Shown here: piece by piece, positions 15,167 to 24,416 of the stretch
How the letters are laid out: each line of letters begins with the position of its first letter
Numbering within the stretch: the stretch's first letter is position 1
Source of the DNA: Natrinema salsiterrestre
Lineage (GTDB): Archaea; Halobacteriota; Halobacteria; Halobacteriales; Natrialbaceae
DNA: 64,000 nt
NCBI RefSeq assembly: GCF_029502005.1
Contig: NZ_JAMQOT010000004.1
Span: 62,001-126,000, forward strand
Direction of reading: 5' to 3'
The notes under the pieces: model-generated
What the model saw: the letters and a program-made list of their open reading frames with translations, nothing else
Databases searched by the model: none
Told to the model about the DNA's origin: nothing
Position numbers and translations under genes: made by a program

Positions 15167-18100
15167 TTATCTGACAGACTTCGTTCAGGAAAGCGAAGAA
15201 CGGATAACGGAACTGAACAACGCCTTGCTCACCCTCGAGCGAGATCCCGATAACGAGGAGGCGATGGAGAACATCTTCCGGATCGCACACACCCTCAAGG
15301 GTAACTGCGGGGCGATGGGGCTGGAATCGGCCAGCGATCTCGCCCACGCGATCGAGGATCTGCTCGACGCCGTCCGCGCCGACGAGATCCCGGTGACGAC
15401 CGAGCTGATGGACAGCATCTTCGACGCGGTCGACGAACTCGAGACGATGGTCGACGAGGTCGCCGACGACGGCGAGATCGAGACCGATCCCTCGGCGACG
15501 ATCCGAGCGCTTCGGGACCACCTGGCGGAGTCGGACGATGCGGTCGCCGGGATCACGAGGCCCGCGCCCGACGAGATCGCCGACGTCTGTTCGCGGTTCG
15601 ATCCCCCGGGTGACGACGATCACGACGTCTACCTGGCCCGTCTCGCGATCGCCGAGGAGGCGGGCGTCAACAACGGCAAACTGGTCGTCGATGCGCTGAT
15701 CGATGCGTTCGATCTGATCGGAACTGATCCGCCTCGCGAGACGATCGAGAGCGCGGAGTACGGGCACCGGTTCGACGCGGTCTTCGCGACGGCGGTCGGT
15801 GAGGCCGCGATCGCGTCCGGACTCGAGCCGGTCGAAGAGGTCGACGACTTCGAAATCGTCGACGCCACCGACGGGTTCGACGAGGAGTCGGCCCCAGCAC
15901 AGCCGGCCGAGGAGTCCGAACCCGGTAGCGGCATCTCGTCCGACGAAGCACAGGACCTCGAGGTCGACGATCTGCTCGACGAGTTCGACGAGTTCGACGA
16001 CTTGGACGAGATGGTCGAAGACGTCGAGGACGAGGACCTCGACGCGTTCGAGGACATGGGCGAAGCCGGCTCGTTCGACGATCTGCTCGACGACGCAGCC
16101 GTCGACGAGCTCGACGCCGAACCGGGCGAACCGCCGGCCGACTCCCTCGAGGACGACGCGAACCTCCCCGAACCGGAATCCGCCGACGCGGCCGGCTCCG
16201 GTGTGGAACCGACGGAGGACGCCGAAGACGAGGAAGTCGAGGACGCCGGCGCGGTGTTCAACGAACTCAAAGACGAAGTCGAGATGGTCGGCTTCGACGA
16301 GCTCCAGGACGAACTCGAGGAGCTCGAGTTCGACGAGTTCGACGACGAAGAGGAGGTCGATATGGACGAACTCCTCGGCGACGAGGCCGACGACGATTCG
16401 TTCCTCGAGGACGTAGAACCGTCCGAAGATGCGGTCGACGACATCCTCGTCGATGCGGATCCCGCCGATGACGGTGAGAGCGCCTCCGACGGGACGGACG
16501 CCGTCGAGGCCGCCGGTACCGAGGAGACGACCGCTGGAACGGACGCTGACGTGACGTCGCCGGCGAACGGGGACGGATCCGATGCGACCGACGCGGTCGA
16601 GTTCGGTGACGACGACGGCGTCGCGGCGACGGATACCGAAGACGACGCGGCGGCGACGGCGAGCGAGGCGGACGCATCGTCCGCTGACGGTCTCGAGGCG
16701 TCATCGTCGACCGAGGACGACGACTCTCAGCCAGCCGATTCGGAAGCCGCCGTGCCGAGCGGCGGGCCGTCTGACGGAACTGATTTCGAATCGGAGACGT
16801 CCGACGACGTACTAACCGAGGAGGACGCCGTCGCTGACGCGACGAGTGACGGAGAGGGTGGTGCGGAGACGACGACCGACGAACCGGTCGCTGACGGGAC
16901 GGTGGCTGACGACACGGTGGCCGACGAAGCCGACAGTGGCGCTGTCGTGGACGCGGACATCGGTGACGATGGCTCGGCCGATGCTGGTGCTGTCGAAGAT
17001 CCGTCCGATGCGGGTGGTATCGAAGACCCGACAGCGTCGCCCTCTGTTGAGGATGAGTCCGCGGAGGAAACGGCGTCGGGTACCGATACGGACGATGAGA
17101 ACGAGGAGACAGACGACGCGACCGCGTTCGATTCGGACGAGGTGGCCACGTCTCCGTCGGCCGAAGAGAGCGCCGAACCCGTGGACGAACCCGCGACGGC
17201 CGACCTCGAGACCGACGAGAGTGCGACGCCCGACGAGCCGGACGATGCCGCGGAAGCCGAGACCGTCGACGAGTCGGCAAGCGAATCGTTCGGCGACGCC
17301 GCCGAGAGCGGATTCGAACCGACGGCGACGTTCGACGACGACCTCGAGTCGGCCGAGGACGACTCGGATCCGTTCGAGGACGCCGGTTTCTCGGACGCCG
17401 ATGACGACTTCGAGGATGTCGGCTTCTCGGACCCCGATGACGATGCGTTCGACGACCCGCTCGAGGAGCAACCCGACGATGCGTTCGCCGGAACCGACGA
17501 GTTCGACACCGCCGACTCCGGCTTCGATTCGACGGCGGATCCCGAAACGGGCGTCGAATCGAGTCTGGACGGCGTCTCGTCGTTCGGCGACGACGCGGTC
17601 GAATCGGACGACGACGACGGCGAGGAAGACGTGGTGCGGACCGTCGAAGAGCCGGAGATGGAGATACCGGACATCTCGCTCCCCGAAACGTCCGACCGAC
17701 CGGACGCCGAGGACGAGGCCGGCCAGATTCAATCGGTCCGGGTCGACGTCGAACAGATCGACTCCCTGCTCACGCTCGTCGAGGGACTGGTGACGAGCCG
17801 GGTCCGACTCCGGCACGCGGCGGACGAGACCGACGAGGGAGCGGCCCTCGAGAAGGAACTCGACGCGCTGTCGGACCTGACGACGGATCTGCAGGAGACG
17901 GTGATGGACATCCGGCTCGTCCCGCTGCAGACGGTGACCAACCGGCTGCCGCGGGTCGTCCGCGACATCGCCCGCGATCAGGACAAGGAAGTCGCCTTCG
18001 AGATGACCGGCGAAGACGTCGAACTCGACCGGAGTATTCTCGACCGGATCGGCGATCCGTTGATCCATCTGGTTCGCAACGCCGTCGACCACGGGATCGA

Positions 18101-18860
18101 ACCGCCCGCACAGCGCGAAGAGGCCGGCAAACCCCGCGAAGGTGCGGTCGAAGTGCGTGCGGAACGGGCGCGCGACCAGGTCACGATCACGGTCGAGGAC
18201 GACGGGAGCGGACTCGATCCCGATCGGCTGCGGTCCGAGGCAATCGAGGCCGGGGTTCTCGACGCGGCGGAAGCGGAATCCATGCCCGACGGGGACGCCT
18301 ACGAGTTGATCTTCCATCCCGGCCTCTCGACGGCCGACGAGGTGACGGACGTCAGCGGCCGCGGCGTCGGGATGGACGTGGTCAAACGAACGATCGAGGA
18401 CCTGGACGGCACCGTCTCGGTCGATAGCGACGAGAGCGAGGGGACCACCGTCACGATGACGCTTCCGGTGACGGTCGCGATCGACGAGATCCTGTTCGTC
18501 GAGAGCGGCGGCGAGGAGTTCGGTATCCCGACCAAGGCCGTCCAGGATATCGAACCCGCTACCGCGGTCGAGACGATCGGGAACGAGTCCGTTCTCGCCG
18601 GCGAAAACGGCGAGTATCCCGTCATCCAACTGGCCGACGTCCTCGAGACGCCGGCGCCAGGTGGAAACGGCAACGGGATGGTCGTCCGCATTCGCGACGA
18701 CGTCCGGGAGGTAGCGCTGCACTGCGATCACGTAGAGGGCCAGCAGGAGGTCGTCGTCAAGCCGTTCGAAGGCGTTATGGGCGGCATTCCGGGGCTCAGC
18801 GGTGCGACGGTGCGGGGACGAGGGGAAGTAGTCAACATCCTAGACGTGTCAACACTATGA
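15159..18860 (+). CDS. cheA: Chemotaxis histidine kinase CheA with giant acidic linker
   Basis: 1233 residues, unusually large. Order: Hpt/P1 domain with phospho-His44 (RIAHTLKGNCGAMG), a probable P2-like CheY/CheB-docking domain (about 140-240), an acidic low-complexity linker (about 242-855), P3 dimerisation helices (857-925), P4 ATPase with N box HLVRNAVDHGI, G1 DDGSGLD, G2 GRGVGMDVV and SEGTTVTM, and P5 regulatory CheW-like domain to the end. The linker contains near repeats such as DAGFSDADDDFEDVGFSD. ATG at 15159 overlaps the cheB stop and gives the native N-terminus MTDYLTDFVQ; longer frames upstream are cheB shadow. Confidence 0.95.
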   Translation: MTDYLTDFVQESEERITELNNALLTLERDPDNEEAMENIFRIAHTLKGNCGAMGLESASDLAHAIEDLLDAVRADEIPVTTELMDSIFDAVDELETMVDEVADDGEIETDPSATIRALRDHLAESDDAVAGITRPAPDEIADVCSRFDPPGDDDHDVYLARLAIAEEAGVNNGKLVVDALIDAFDLIGTDPPRETIESAEYGHRFDAVFATAVGEAAIASGLEPVEEVDDFEIVDATDGFDEESAPAQPAEESEPGSGISSDEAQDLEVDDLLDEFDEFDDLDEMVEDVEDEDLDAFEDMGEAGSFDDLLDDAAVDELDAEPGEPPADSLEDDANLPEPESADAAGSGVEPTEDAEDEEVEDAGAVFNELKDEVEMVGFDELQDELEELEFDEFDDEEEVDMDELLGDEADDDSFLEDVEPSEDAVDDILVDADPADDGESASDGTDAVEAAGTEETTAGTDADVTSPANGDGSDATDAVEFGDDDGVAATDTEDDAAATASEADASSADGLEASSSTEDDDSQPADSEAAVPSGGPSDGTDFESETSDDVLTEEDAVADATSDGEGGAETTTDEPVADGTVADDTVADEADSGAVVDADIGDDGSADAGAVEDPSDAGGIEDPTASPSVEDESAEETASGTDTDDENEETDDATAFDSDEVATSPSAEESAEPVDEPATADLETDESATPDEPDDAAEAETVDESASESFGDAAESGFEPTATFDDDLESAEDDSDPFEDAGFSDADDDFEDVGFSDPDDDAFDDPLEEQPDDAFAGTDEFDTADSGFDSTADPETGVESSLDGVSSFGDDAVESDDDDGEEDVVRTVEEPEMEIPDISLPETSDRPDAEDEAGQIQSVRVDVEQIDSLLTLVEGLVTSRVRLRHAADETDEGAALEKELDALSDLTTDLQETVMDIRLVPLQTVTNRLPRVVRDIARDQDKEVAFEMTGEDVELDRSILDRIGDPLIHLVRNAVDHGIEPPAQREEAGKPREGAVEVRAERARDQVTITVEDDGSGLDPDRLRSEAIEAGVLDAAEAESMPDGDAYELIFHPGLSTADEVTDVSGRGVGMDVVKRTIEDLDGTVSVDSDESEGTTVTMTLPVTVAIDEILFVESGGEEFGIPTKAVQDIEPATAVETIGNESVLAGENGEYPVIQLADVLETPAPGGNGNGMVVRIRDDVREVALHCDHVEGQQEVVVKPFEGVMGGIPGLSGATVRGRGEVVNILDVSTL

Positions 18861-18884
18861 ATAAAAGCGAACACCCACACCAAC

Positions 18885-18890
18885 GGAGGA
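18885..18890 (+). promoter_or_regulatory. Shine-Dalgarno site for cheC
   Basis: GGAGGA is centred seven bases before the ATG at 18895 and defines that start. It is one of the few strong ribosome sites inside this otherwise overlapping operon, because a 34-base gap follows cheA. Confidence 0.55.
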
Positions 18891-18894
18891 ATCC

Positions 18895-19500
18895 ATGACG
18901 ATGATGGTCGATATACGCAAGCTGAGCTTCATAAACGAGATGGCGAAAGTCGGGACGAACGGCGTCGCCGACAACATGAGCAAACTGACCGGCGAGGACG
19001 CCCACATGGAGGTGACGAAGACCAACTTCATCGACGTCGAGGACATCGAGTCACAGCTCGACGGCGGCAAGCGGGTCGGCGTCCGCGTCCGACTGCTGGA
19101 CCCTCCACACGGGCACATCCTCATTCTCTTCCCCGAGGCGAGCGCGAAGAAGATCACGGCGATCATGCTTCGCGACGTCGTCGATGACATGGGAGACGTC
19201 TCCGGCAAGATGGCCCGGAGCGCAGTCGAGGAGATGGGCAACATGATGGCGAGCGGATTCATCGACGGCTGGGCCGACGTGCTCGGGCGGGCGATCGACA
19301 TCGCCGCGCCCCAGCTCGTCTACGCACCGACGGAAGACATCGTGACCCGGACGGCGAGTCTGGGTGGCGACGACCTCGCGCTGTTCTTCGATTCGGACCT
19401 GTCTGTTCCCAGTTACCAGATCGAAGCCGAGATCTACGCCTTCCCGGACCTCGAAGAGTTCGTCGAAATGGTCAACGGCATCGAAGTCCAACCCGCATGA
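18895..19500 (+). CDS. cheC: CheC-family phosphatase/adaptor (single, two-half-site)
   Basis: 201 residues of the CheC/CheX/FliY family, which dephosphorylates CheY-P and can bind CheD. Of the two ExxN half-sites expected in CheC, the first reads EMAK (Asn replaced by Lys), and the second, in SAVEEMGNMMASGFIDGWAD, is intact. So only one active site is predicted. The family hallmark GFIDGWAD recurs in the next gene. Start ATG at 18895 is set by the GGAGGA site. Its TGA overlaps the ATG of the larger cheC gene by four bases. Confidence 0.9.
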   Translation: MTMMVDIRKLSFINEMAKVGTNGVADNMSKLTGEDAHMEVTKTNFIDVEDIESQLDGGKRVGVRVRLLDPPHGHILILFPEASAKKITAIMLRDVVDDMGDVSGKMARSAVEEMGNMMASGFIDGWADVLGRAIDIAAPQLVYAPTEDIVTRTASLGGDDLALFFDSDLSVPSYQIEAEIYAFPDLEEFVEMVNGIEVQPA

Positions 19501-20765
19501 AACTCGACGTCAACGCGCTCGGCACGTTCTACCGGATGGCGCGAGAGGGAGCCGGAATAGCGGCGGGCCGCCTGACCCACATGCTGGACGTCGAAACGAA
19601 AGTCGGCGTGACCAAGCTCAACTTCATGCGCGGCGAGGAGATCCGCCGCGAATTCGAGGATTCGACGGACAAAGTCGGCGTGCGGGTCAAGCTGACCGGC
19701 GGTATCGAGGGCTACTCCGTGGTCGTCTTCGAGCGCGAGAACGCGCTCCGCATCGTCGAAACGTTGCTCGCCGAAGCCGGCCCCGACGCGGACGTCGACA
19801 CCGACGTCAGCGACCTCGACGGGTTCGACGAGATGACCGAGAGCGCAGCCACCGAGGTCGGTCACATCATGAACAGCGGGTTCATCGACGGCTGGGCCGA
19901 CGTCCTCGAGACCGTCATCGACGTCTCGACCCCCGAATTCGTGGAGGGCAAAACCGCCGAGCCGTTCTTCGGCGACATCGACGAGGCGCCGGTCGAGGAC
20001 GACCTCGCCTTGCTCTTCCAGAGCCGGATCGAAACCGTCGGCACCGAGGTCGGGTTCAACCACTACCTCTTCCCGAAACGCGAGTCGATGTCGAAGCTCC
20101 TGGAGCGACTGCGCACCAGCGAGGGCATCGAGTACGACAAACTCGACGGCTTCGACCGGATGGCCGAACGCGGCGCCGAAGAAGTCGCCAAGACGGCGAC
20201 GACCCTGACCGGGATCGATACCAGCGTCGACATCCGGCGGCTGAACTTCGTCTCGCTCGAGGCGATTCCGGAACAGGTGGCCGACGAGAAACTCGTCGGC
20301 GTCGCCTTCGAGTTCGACGGGATGCCGAGCGGCTATCTCCTCTTCCTGTTCGACGAGGAGTCGGCCCACGAGATCGTCGACGCGATGGTTCCCATGGAGA
20401 TCGACGAGGAGGGCTTCGGCGAGATGGGGACCAGCGCGATCAAGGAACTCGGCAACATCATGGCGAGCGGGTTCCTCGACGGGTGGGCGAACGTCCTCGA
20501 TACGACGATCGATCACTCGACGCCGGAGTTCATCCACGACATCGGCGCTGCGGCGGTCGACCCGGTGATCATCCAGCTCGGGGAGAACCAGGACTACGCG
20601 TTCGTCTTCGACACGGTCGTCGTGGCCGACGGCCGGGAGTTCGACTGCGAAGTGTACGCCATCCCCGACGAGTCGGATCTCGAGCGGGCGCTGAACAACT
20701 TGGACGTCGATCGGATCGAAGAAGCGCCGACGACGGCGGAGTTTCAGGAAGTCGATAACACATGA
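19497..20765 (+). CDS. cheC: Tandem CheC protein (two fused CheC domains)
   Basis: 422 residues, twice the usual length: domain A about 5-200, domain B about 215-415, related to each other by the shared segments HIMNSGFIDGWADVLE and NIMASGFLDGWANVLD. Of the four potential ExxN half-sites, three are altered (first A: RMAR; second A: EVGH; first B: RMAE) and only the last (ELGN) is intact. It is therefore probably mostly a structural or adaptor protein, with at most one phosphatase site. It lies between single cheC and cheD with four-base overlaps on both sides. Possible roles: CheY-P turnover and CheD binding. Confidence 0.9.
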   Translation: MKLDVNALGTFYRMAREGAGIAAGRLTHMLDVETKVGVTKLNFMRGEEIRREFEDSTDKVGVRVKLTGGIEGYSVVVFERENALRIVETLLAEAGPDADVDTDVSDLDGFDEMTESAATEVGHIMNSGFIDGWADVLETVIDVSTPEFVEGKTAEPFFGDIDEAPVEDDLALLFQSRIETVGTEVGFNHYLFPKRESMSKLLERLRTSEGIEYDKLDGFDRMAERGAEEVAKTATTLTGIDTSVDIRRLNFVSLEAIPEQVADEKLVGVAFEFDGMPSGYLLFLFDEESAHEIVDAMVPMEIDEEGFGEMGTSAIKELGNIMASGFLDGWANVLDTTIDHSTPEFIHDIGAAAVDPVIIQLGENQDYAFVFDTVVVADGREFDCEVYAIPDESDLERALNNLDVDRIEEAPTTAEFQEVDNT

Positions 20766-21277
20766 AAACGTACGGCACCGAACCAGGCGCACCGACGCCG
20801 GTCCAGGTCGGCATCTCGGAACTGGTCGTCAGCGACGGCGACGATACGCTCAAGTCCTACGGTCTCGGTTCGTGTCTCGCAATCGCGCTGTACGATCCGA
20901 ACTCCGAAATCGGCGGGTTGGCACACGTCATGTTGCCCGACGGTGACGCTGCGGACAACAGCGACCGCAAGCCGGGCAAGTACGCCGACACGGCGATTCG
21001 CGCACTCCTGCGGCGAATGGTCGAGCAGGGAGCCAACTACACCGCCGTCGAAGCGAAGATCGCCGGCGGCAGCGACATGTTCGAGTTCGAGAGCTTCGGC
21101 GACGGCGTCGGGCAGCGAAACATCGCCGCCGCGAAGACGGAACTGGAGAAACTCGGCGTCCCGCTCGAGGGGGAAGACGTCGGCGGCGAACACGGCCGTA
21201 CCGTGGAGTTTACCCCCGGAACCGGCACGCTCACCGTGAAAACGGCCGACGGCGACAACGGAGTGACGGAGTTGTGA
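20762..21277 (+). CDS. cheD: Chemoreceptor glutamine deamidase CheD
   Basis: 171 residues. The catalytic Cys in YGLGSCLAIALYD, His in GGLAHVMLP and Thr-type partner region in GGSDMFEFES are present. CheD deamidates Gln residues on transducers and interacts with CheC in adaptation. The N-terminus (MKTYGTEPGAPTPVQVG) leads directly into the fold. Its ATG overlaps the upstream cheC stop, and its stop overlaps the GTG of cheR, placing it in the same transcript. The family length of 150-170 fits. Confidence 0.94.
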   Translation: MKTYGTEPGAPTPVQVGISELVVSDGDDTLKSYGLGSCLAIALYDPNSEIGGLAHVMLPDGDAADNSDRKPGKYADTAIRALLRRMVEQGANYTAVEAKIAGGSDMFEFESFGDGVGQRNIAAAKTELEKLGVPLEGEDVGGEHGRTVEFTPGTGTLTVKTADGDNGVTEL

Positions 21278-22182
21278 GCGGCGACGGTGCTGGCGCCGCC
21301 GGCACTGATCCCGATACCGGTACCGACAGTGACAGCGGGACTGCCGACGCCTTCTCGGAGCTGCTAACGTTCGTCGAGGACGAACTGGCCTTCGCGACCA
21401 GTCACTACAACGACAGCTACCTCGACCGACGCGTCTCCTCGCGGATGCGGCGCACCCAAAGCGATACGTACGACGCGTACTTCGAGAAACTGCGCACGGA
21501 TCCGGATGAACAGAACGCGCTGCTCGAGGCACTGAGCATCAACGTCACGGGCTTCTTTCGAAATCCCGACGTCTGGGAGGGGATCCGAACGATCCTCCGA
21601 ACGCTCTCCGCGAACAACACCACCGTCCGCGTCTGGAGCGCTGCGTGTGCCGACGGTCGGGAACCCTACTCCCTCGCGATGCTCGCCCACGCCGACCCGC
21701 AGATCGACGAATCGAACGTTTACGTCCTCGGAACCGACATCAGTTCCCCCGCGCTCGAAACCGCTCGAGCGGGCGTGTACGAGGAATCGCGAACGATCGA
21801 TCTCGACGATCAGCTCTCTTTTCTCGACGACTACGAAGAGTACGTCGCCGTGGACGGTCGTACCTATCGAATCAACGACGAAATCAAGCGAAACGTCCGC
21901 TTCCAGCGCCACGACCTGATCAACGACGAGCCGAAGTCCGGATTCGATCTCGTCACCTGTCGCAACCTCTTCATTTACATCGACAACGAGTACAAGGAGC
22001 CGATGCTCGCGACGATCGCCCGATCGCTCCGGACGGACGGCTACCTCGTCATCGGGAAGGCCGAGACGATTCCGCCCACCCTCCAGTCGACCTTCGCCGT
22101 CCGCGAGGCTCGCCTCCGAATCTATCAGCGCGAACCGCCCGGAACGGACGGCGCGGCGACCGATCGCGGCTCGGACTCGTAA
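21274..22182 (+). CDS. cheR: Chemotaxis protein methyltransferase CheR
   Basis: 302 residues starting with GTG inside the cheD stop (GTGA). After about 35 acidic/Gly residues, the N-terminal helical domain (FSELLTFVEDELAFATSHYN through NVTGFFRNP) contacts the receptor, and the SAM-binding domain contains VRVWSAACADGREPYSLAML and YVLGTDISSPALETARAG, then FDLVTCRNLFIYI. It methylates glutamates on transducers. This is the last gene of the che run; a 139-base gap with no strong promoter follows before the HsdR-N-like gene. Confidence 0.94.
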   Translation: MSGDGAGAAGTDPDTGTDSDSGTADAFSELLTFVEDELAFATSHYNDSYLDRRVSSRMRRTQSDTYDAYFEKLRTDPDEQNALLEALSINVTGFFRNPDVWEGIRTILRTLSANNTTVRVWSAACADGREPYSLAMLAHADPQIDESNVYVLGTDISSPALETARAGVYEESRTIDLDDQLSFLDDYEEYVAVDGRTYRINDEIKRNVRFQRHDLINDEPKSGFDLVTCRNLFIYIDNEYKEPMLATIARSLRTDGYLVIGKAETIPPTLQSTFAVREARLRIYQREPPGTDGAATDRGSDS

Positions 22183-22321
22183 CGCAGGCCGCGGATAGGA
22201 ACGCCGGATCGCTTCTGAACCGACCACCGCAGAGAGTCGTATCCTCGATCCCGCCACGCCGGGTTCGGCCGCTGGAAGACAACCAGTTATTACATGACGG
22301 TTCGCCGAGTACACCCGACGA

Positions 22322-23641
22322 ATGCCTTCGCTCGGCCTCCGTTCGTTCGTCGCTCGCAGCGCGGCGCTGGTCGATTCGTCCCCGCCGGAATCCCGTCAGG
22401 AAACCCGGACCTGGCTCGTCGAGCCGTTCCTCGAGACGCTCGGCTGGGACCTCCGTGCCGACTCGTGTGCGACCGACCGGACCGTCGACGAGACGCGACT
22501 CGCGTACGTGCCGACGATCGACGGCGTTCCCGCGCTGGTGGTCGCCATCGAGGCGTACGACGAGTCGCTCGAGAAGTCCCGAGCGAACGCGCTGCAGACG
22601 GTCATGGCCTGGACGGGCGTCGATCGCGCGATCTACACGAACGGTCGGGAGTACCTCCTGCTGTCCGGATCGACCGACGCCGACTCTCACGCGTTCACGC
22701 TCTCCGAACTCGCGGACAACGACTCCGCAGTCGGGGAGTACTCGAGAGCCACGGTCGGCCAGCGCCTCGAGCACCACTCCCGGACCCACGTCGCCAGACG
22801 GCTCGCTATCGAACGACCGCGGCTCGTCGATGCGATCGTCGATCAACTGCTGGCGGCTACCCGTCAGGGGGACGTGTACGCCGGCGAGCTCGAGTCCGCT
22901 GCCGAGCGGTTTCTCGACCAGCTCGTCGTCGCGTTCGCCGACGACGGCCCGGACGATCAGGAGACGACAGCGGACGTCTCGATTCGGTTCAGCGAGTCGG
23001 CGATTGCCGACGACGAGACGAGTACCGATCCCGACGCTCGATCCGGACCGACCGCTGAGGGACCGACCAGCGATGACGCCGCCGAGGACGAATCGAACGC
23101 GACCCGGCCCCGTTGGGAACGCACTTCCGACTCGAGCGAGGGCGCCGGCTTCGAGTGGGACACCGACGACACCGCTGGACCCGAGTCGGACGACCGAGCG
23201 GGAGCCACCGCTCGCGACACCGATGCCGAGGGCTCGAGCACTGACGCAGAGACGGACGCGCAAGCGGGTACCGAAGACGGAGGGACGGACGGAACGGGGG
23301 ACGGCGAATACGTCGTCCGGTTTTTCAACGAGCGCGGCTCGATCGGGGCGATCGGCCACTCGACGCCGGAGGGGGCACTCGTGGGCACAGCCGAATACCT
23401 CTTCGACCGCGGGCTCTCGGGTGTCACAGTCCCCTGGAGCCCGGACGATAGCGACGACACAGTCCTGAACGCGGAACCGACCCACGCCGACGGGACGCCG
23501 ATGAGTGCGCCGACGCAGCTCTCGAACGGACTCTATCTCGCCACCGCGGGCGACGTCGACGATCACGCTGCCCGCATCGAGGCCCTGGCCGCTCGCGCCG
23601 GGTTGCGAGCGATGCTGTCCGGGGACTGGGAAGCCGAGTGA
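22322..23641 (+). CDS. HsdR-N-like (PD-(D/E)xK fold) protein, probably nuclease-dead
   Basis: 439 residues. Residues about 20-210 resemble the N-terminal nuclease domain of type I restriction subunits (TRTWLVEPFLETLGWDLR; VPALVVAIEAYDESLEKSRANALQTV; VDRAIYTNGREYLLL). In the usual E-x-K motif the Lys is Tyr79 (IEAY) and the expected Asp strand before it lacks Asp, so no nuclease activity is predicted. An acidic Thr/Glu/Asp stretch (about 215-325) links to a C-terminal domain (YVVRFFNERGSIGAIG...GLSGVTVPW). It lies between cheR (same strand) and the pilus operon (convergent, 25 bases away). Function unknown; possibly an adaptor for taxis or pili. Confidence 0.75.
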   Translation: MPSLGLRSFVARSAALVDSSPPESRQETRTWLVEPFLETLGWDLRADSCATDRTVDETRLAYVPTIDGVPALVVAIEAYDESLEKSRANALQTVMAWTGVDRAIYTNGREYLLLSGSTDADSHAFTLSELADNDSAVGEYSRATVGQRLEHHSRTHVARRLAIERPRLVDAIVDQLLAATRQGDVYAGELESAAERFLDQLVVAFADDGPDDQETTADVSIRFSESAIADDETSTDPDARSGPTAEGPTSDDAAEDESNATRPRWERTSDSSEGAGFEWDTDDTAGPESDDRAGATARDTDAEGSSTDAETDAQAGTEDGGTDGTGDGEYVVRFFNERGSIGAIGHSTPEGALVGTAEYLFDRGLSGVTVPWSPDDSDDTVLNAEPTHADGTPMSAPTQLSNGLYLATAGDVDDHAARIEALAARAGLRAMLSGDWEAE

Positions 23642-23666
23642 CGGAGTCGGAACGGGGTCGCCTCGC

Positions 23667-24416
23667 TCAATACTCGACGTCCACGTCGACGATCGTGACG
23701 ACCACTCGGCCGGTGTCGTCGAACTCGCACGTGCCCGTGGTCCCGTCTCGCTCCCAGTCGCCGCTCTCGAGTGTCGAATTCCAGGCGGCGTCGTACTCCG
23801 TGTCCACGACGGAAACGTTCACGCGGTTTTGGTCAGTATAGACCTTGCTATTCCGATTTTCCACGGACATGGTGAATCCGAGTCCGCCGCTGGTCTGTAT
23901 CGACCCCTCGTCCGCCGAAACGGTCACCAGAGAAACGACTGCGGTGTCATTCCCACAGCGGAGCTGTGGTCGTTTGAGGACGTGACTCCAGGTTCCCGAT
24001 TCCTCCTGGCGGACGAGGCCGCCGCCTTCGTATACGATCCGCGTCCCGTCCGACGTGTACGCGAATTCGCCCAGGTCAGCGGTTTTCGTATCGTCGTCGA
24101 GCGAAATCTCGAGTTCCGTCCCACTGGGTCCGGTACTGGCTCTCCCCTCGCGAAGCGACAGTTCGCCGTACCGTTTCTCGATTCCGCCGTAGCGCAGGAC
24201 GTCGTTGAAGTTGACCGTCAGCGCCTCCATTCCGCGTTCGGCGTTTCGAAGCTGTTCGTTCTCCTGATAATCTGTCATGGCCTGCATTCCCATCGTGGAC
24301 AACAGCGCGACGGAGCTGAGGATGATCCCGAAGACGAGAATGAACGCGAGTACGTCGGAAACCGCACGGGTATCCGTCGAGTCTCGGCCAGTCGTCAGTG
24401 TGTCCGTCGTCTTCAT
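23667..24416 (-). CDS. Pilin-like secreted protein 5 (large)
   Basis: 249 residues. The N-terminus has a basic leader ending TDTRAVSDVLAFILVFGII, which fits an archaeal class III (prepilin peptidase) signal: charged n-region, RA|V cleavage-like site and a hydrophobic alpha-helix. The rest is a beta-rich extracytoplasmic domain with many Thr/Ser/Gly and several NxS/T sites. It is the last gene of the operon and overlaps the preceding gene by one base (TAATG). Start at 24416 (MKTTDTLTT) avoids Arg-rich upstream text. Likely a minor pilin or tip adhesin; the family number I recall (DUF7289) is unverified. Confidence 0.75.
   Translation of the reverse strand: MKTTDTLTTGRDSTDTRAVSDVLAFILVFGIILSSVALLSTMGMQAMTDYQENEQLRNAERGMEALTVNFNDVLRYGGIEKRYGELSLREGRASTGPSGTELEISLDDDTKTADLGEFAYTSDGTRIVYEGGGLVRQEESGTWSHVLKRPQLRCGNDTAVVSLVTVSADEGSIQTSGGLGFTMSVENRNSKVYTDQNRVNVSVVDTEYDAAWNSTLESGDWERDGTTGTCEFDDTGRVVVTIVDVDVEY

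Noticed and set aside
16812-18731. 639-codon open frame antisense to cheA
   Set aside because: It follows the acidic linker and kinase domain in reverse; the true gene has all CheA motifs.
22322-23641. Functional restriction enzyme subunit
   Set aside because: No helicase or specificity/methylase genes adjoin and the E-x-K motif is broken (IEAY).
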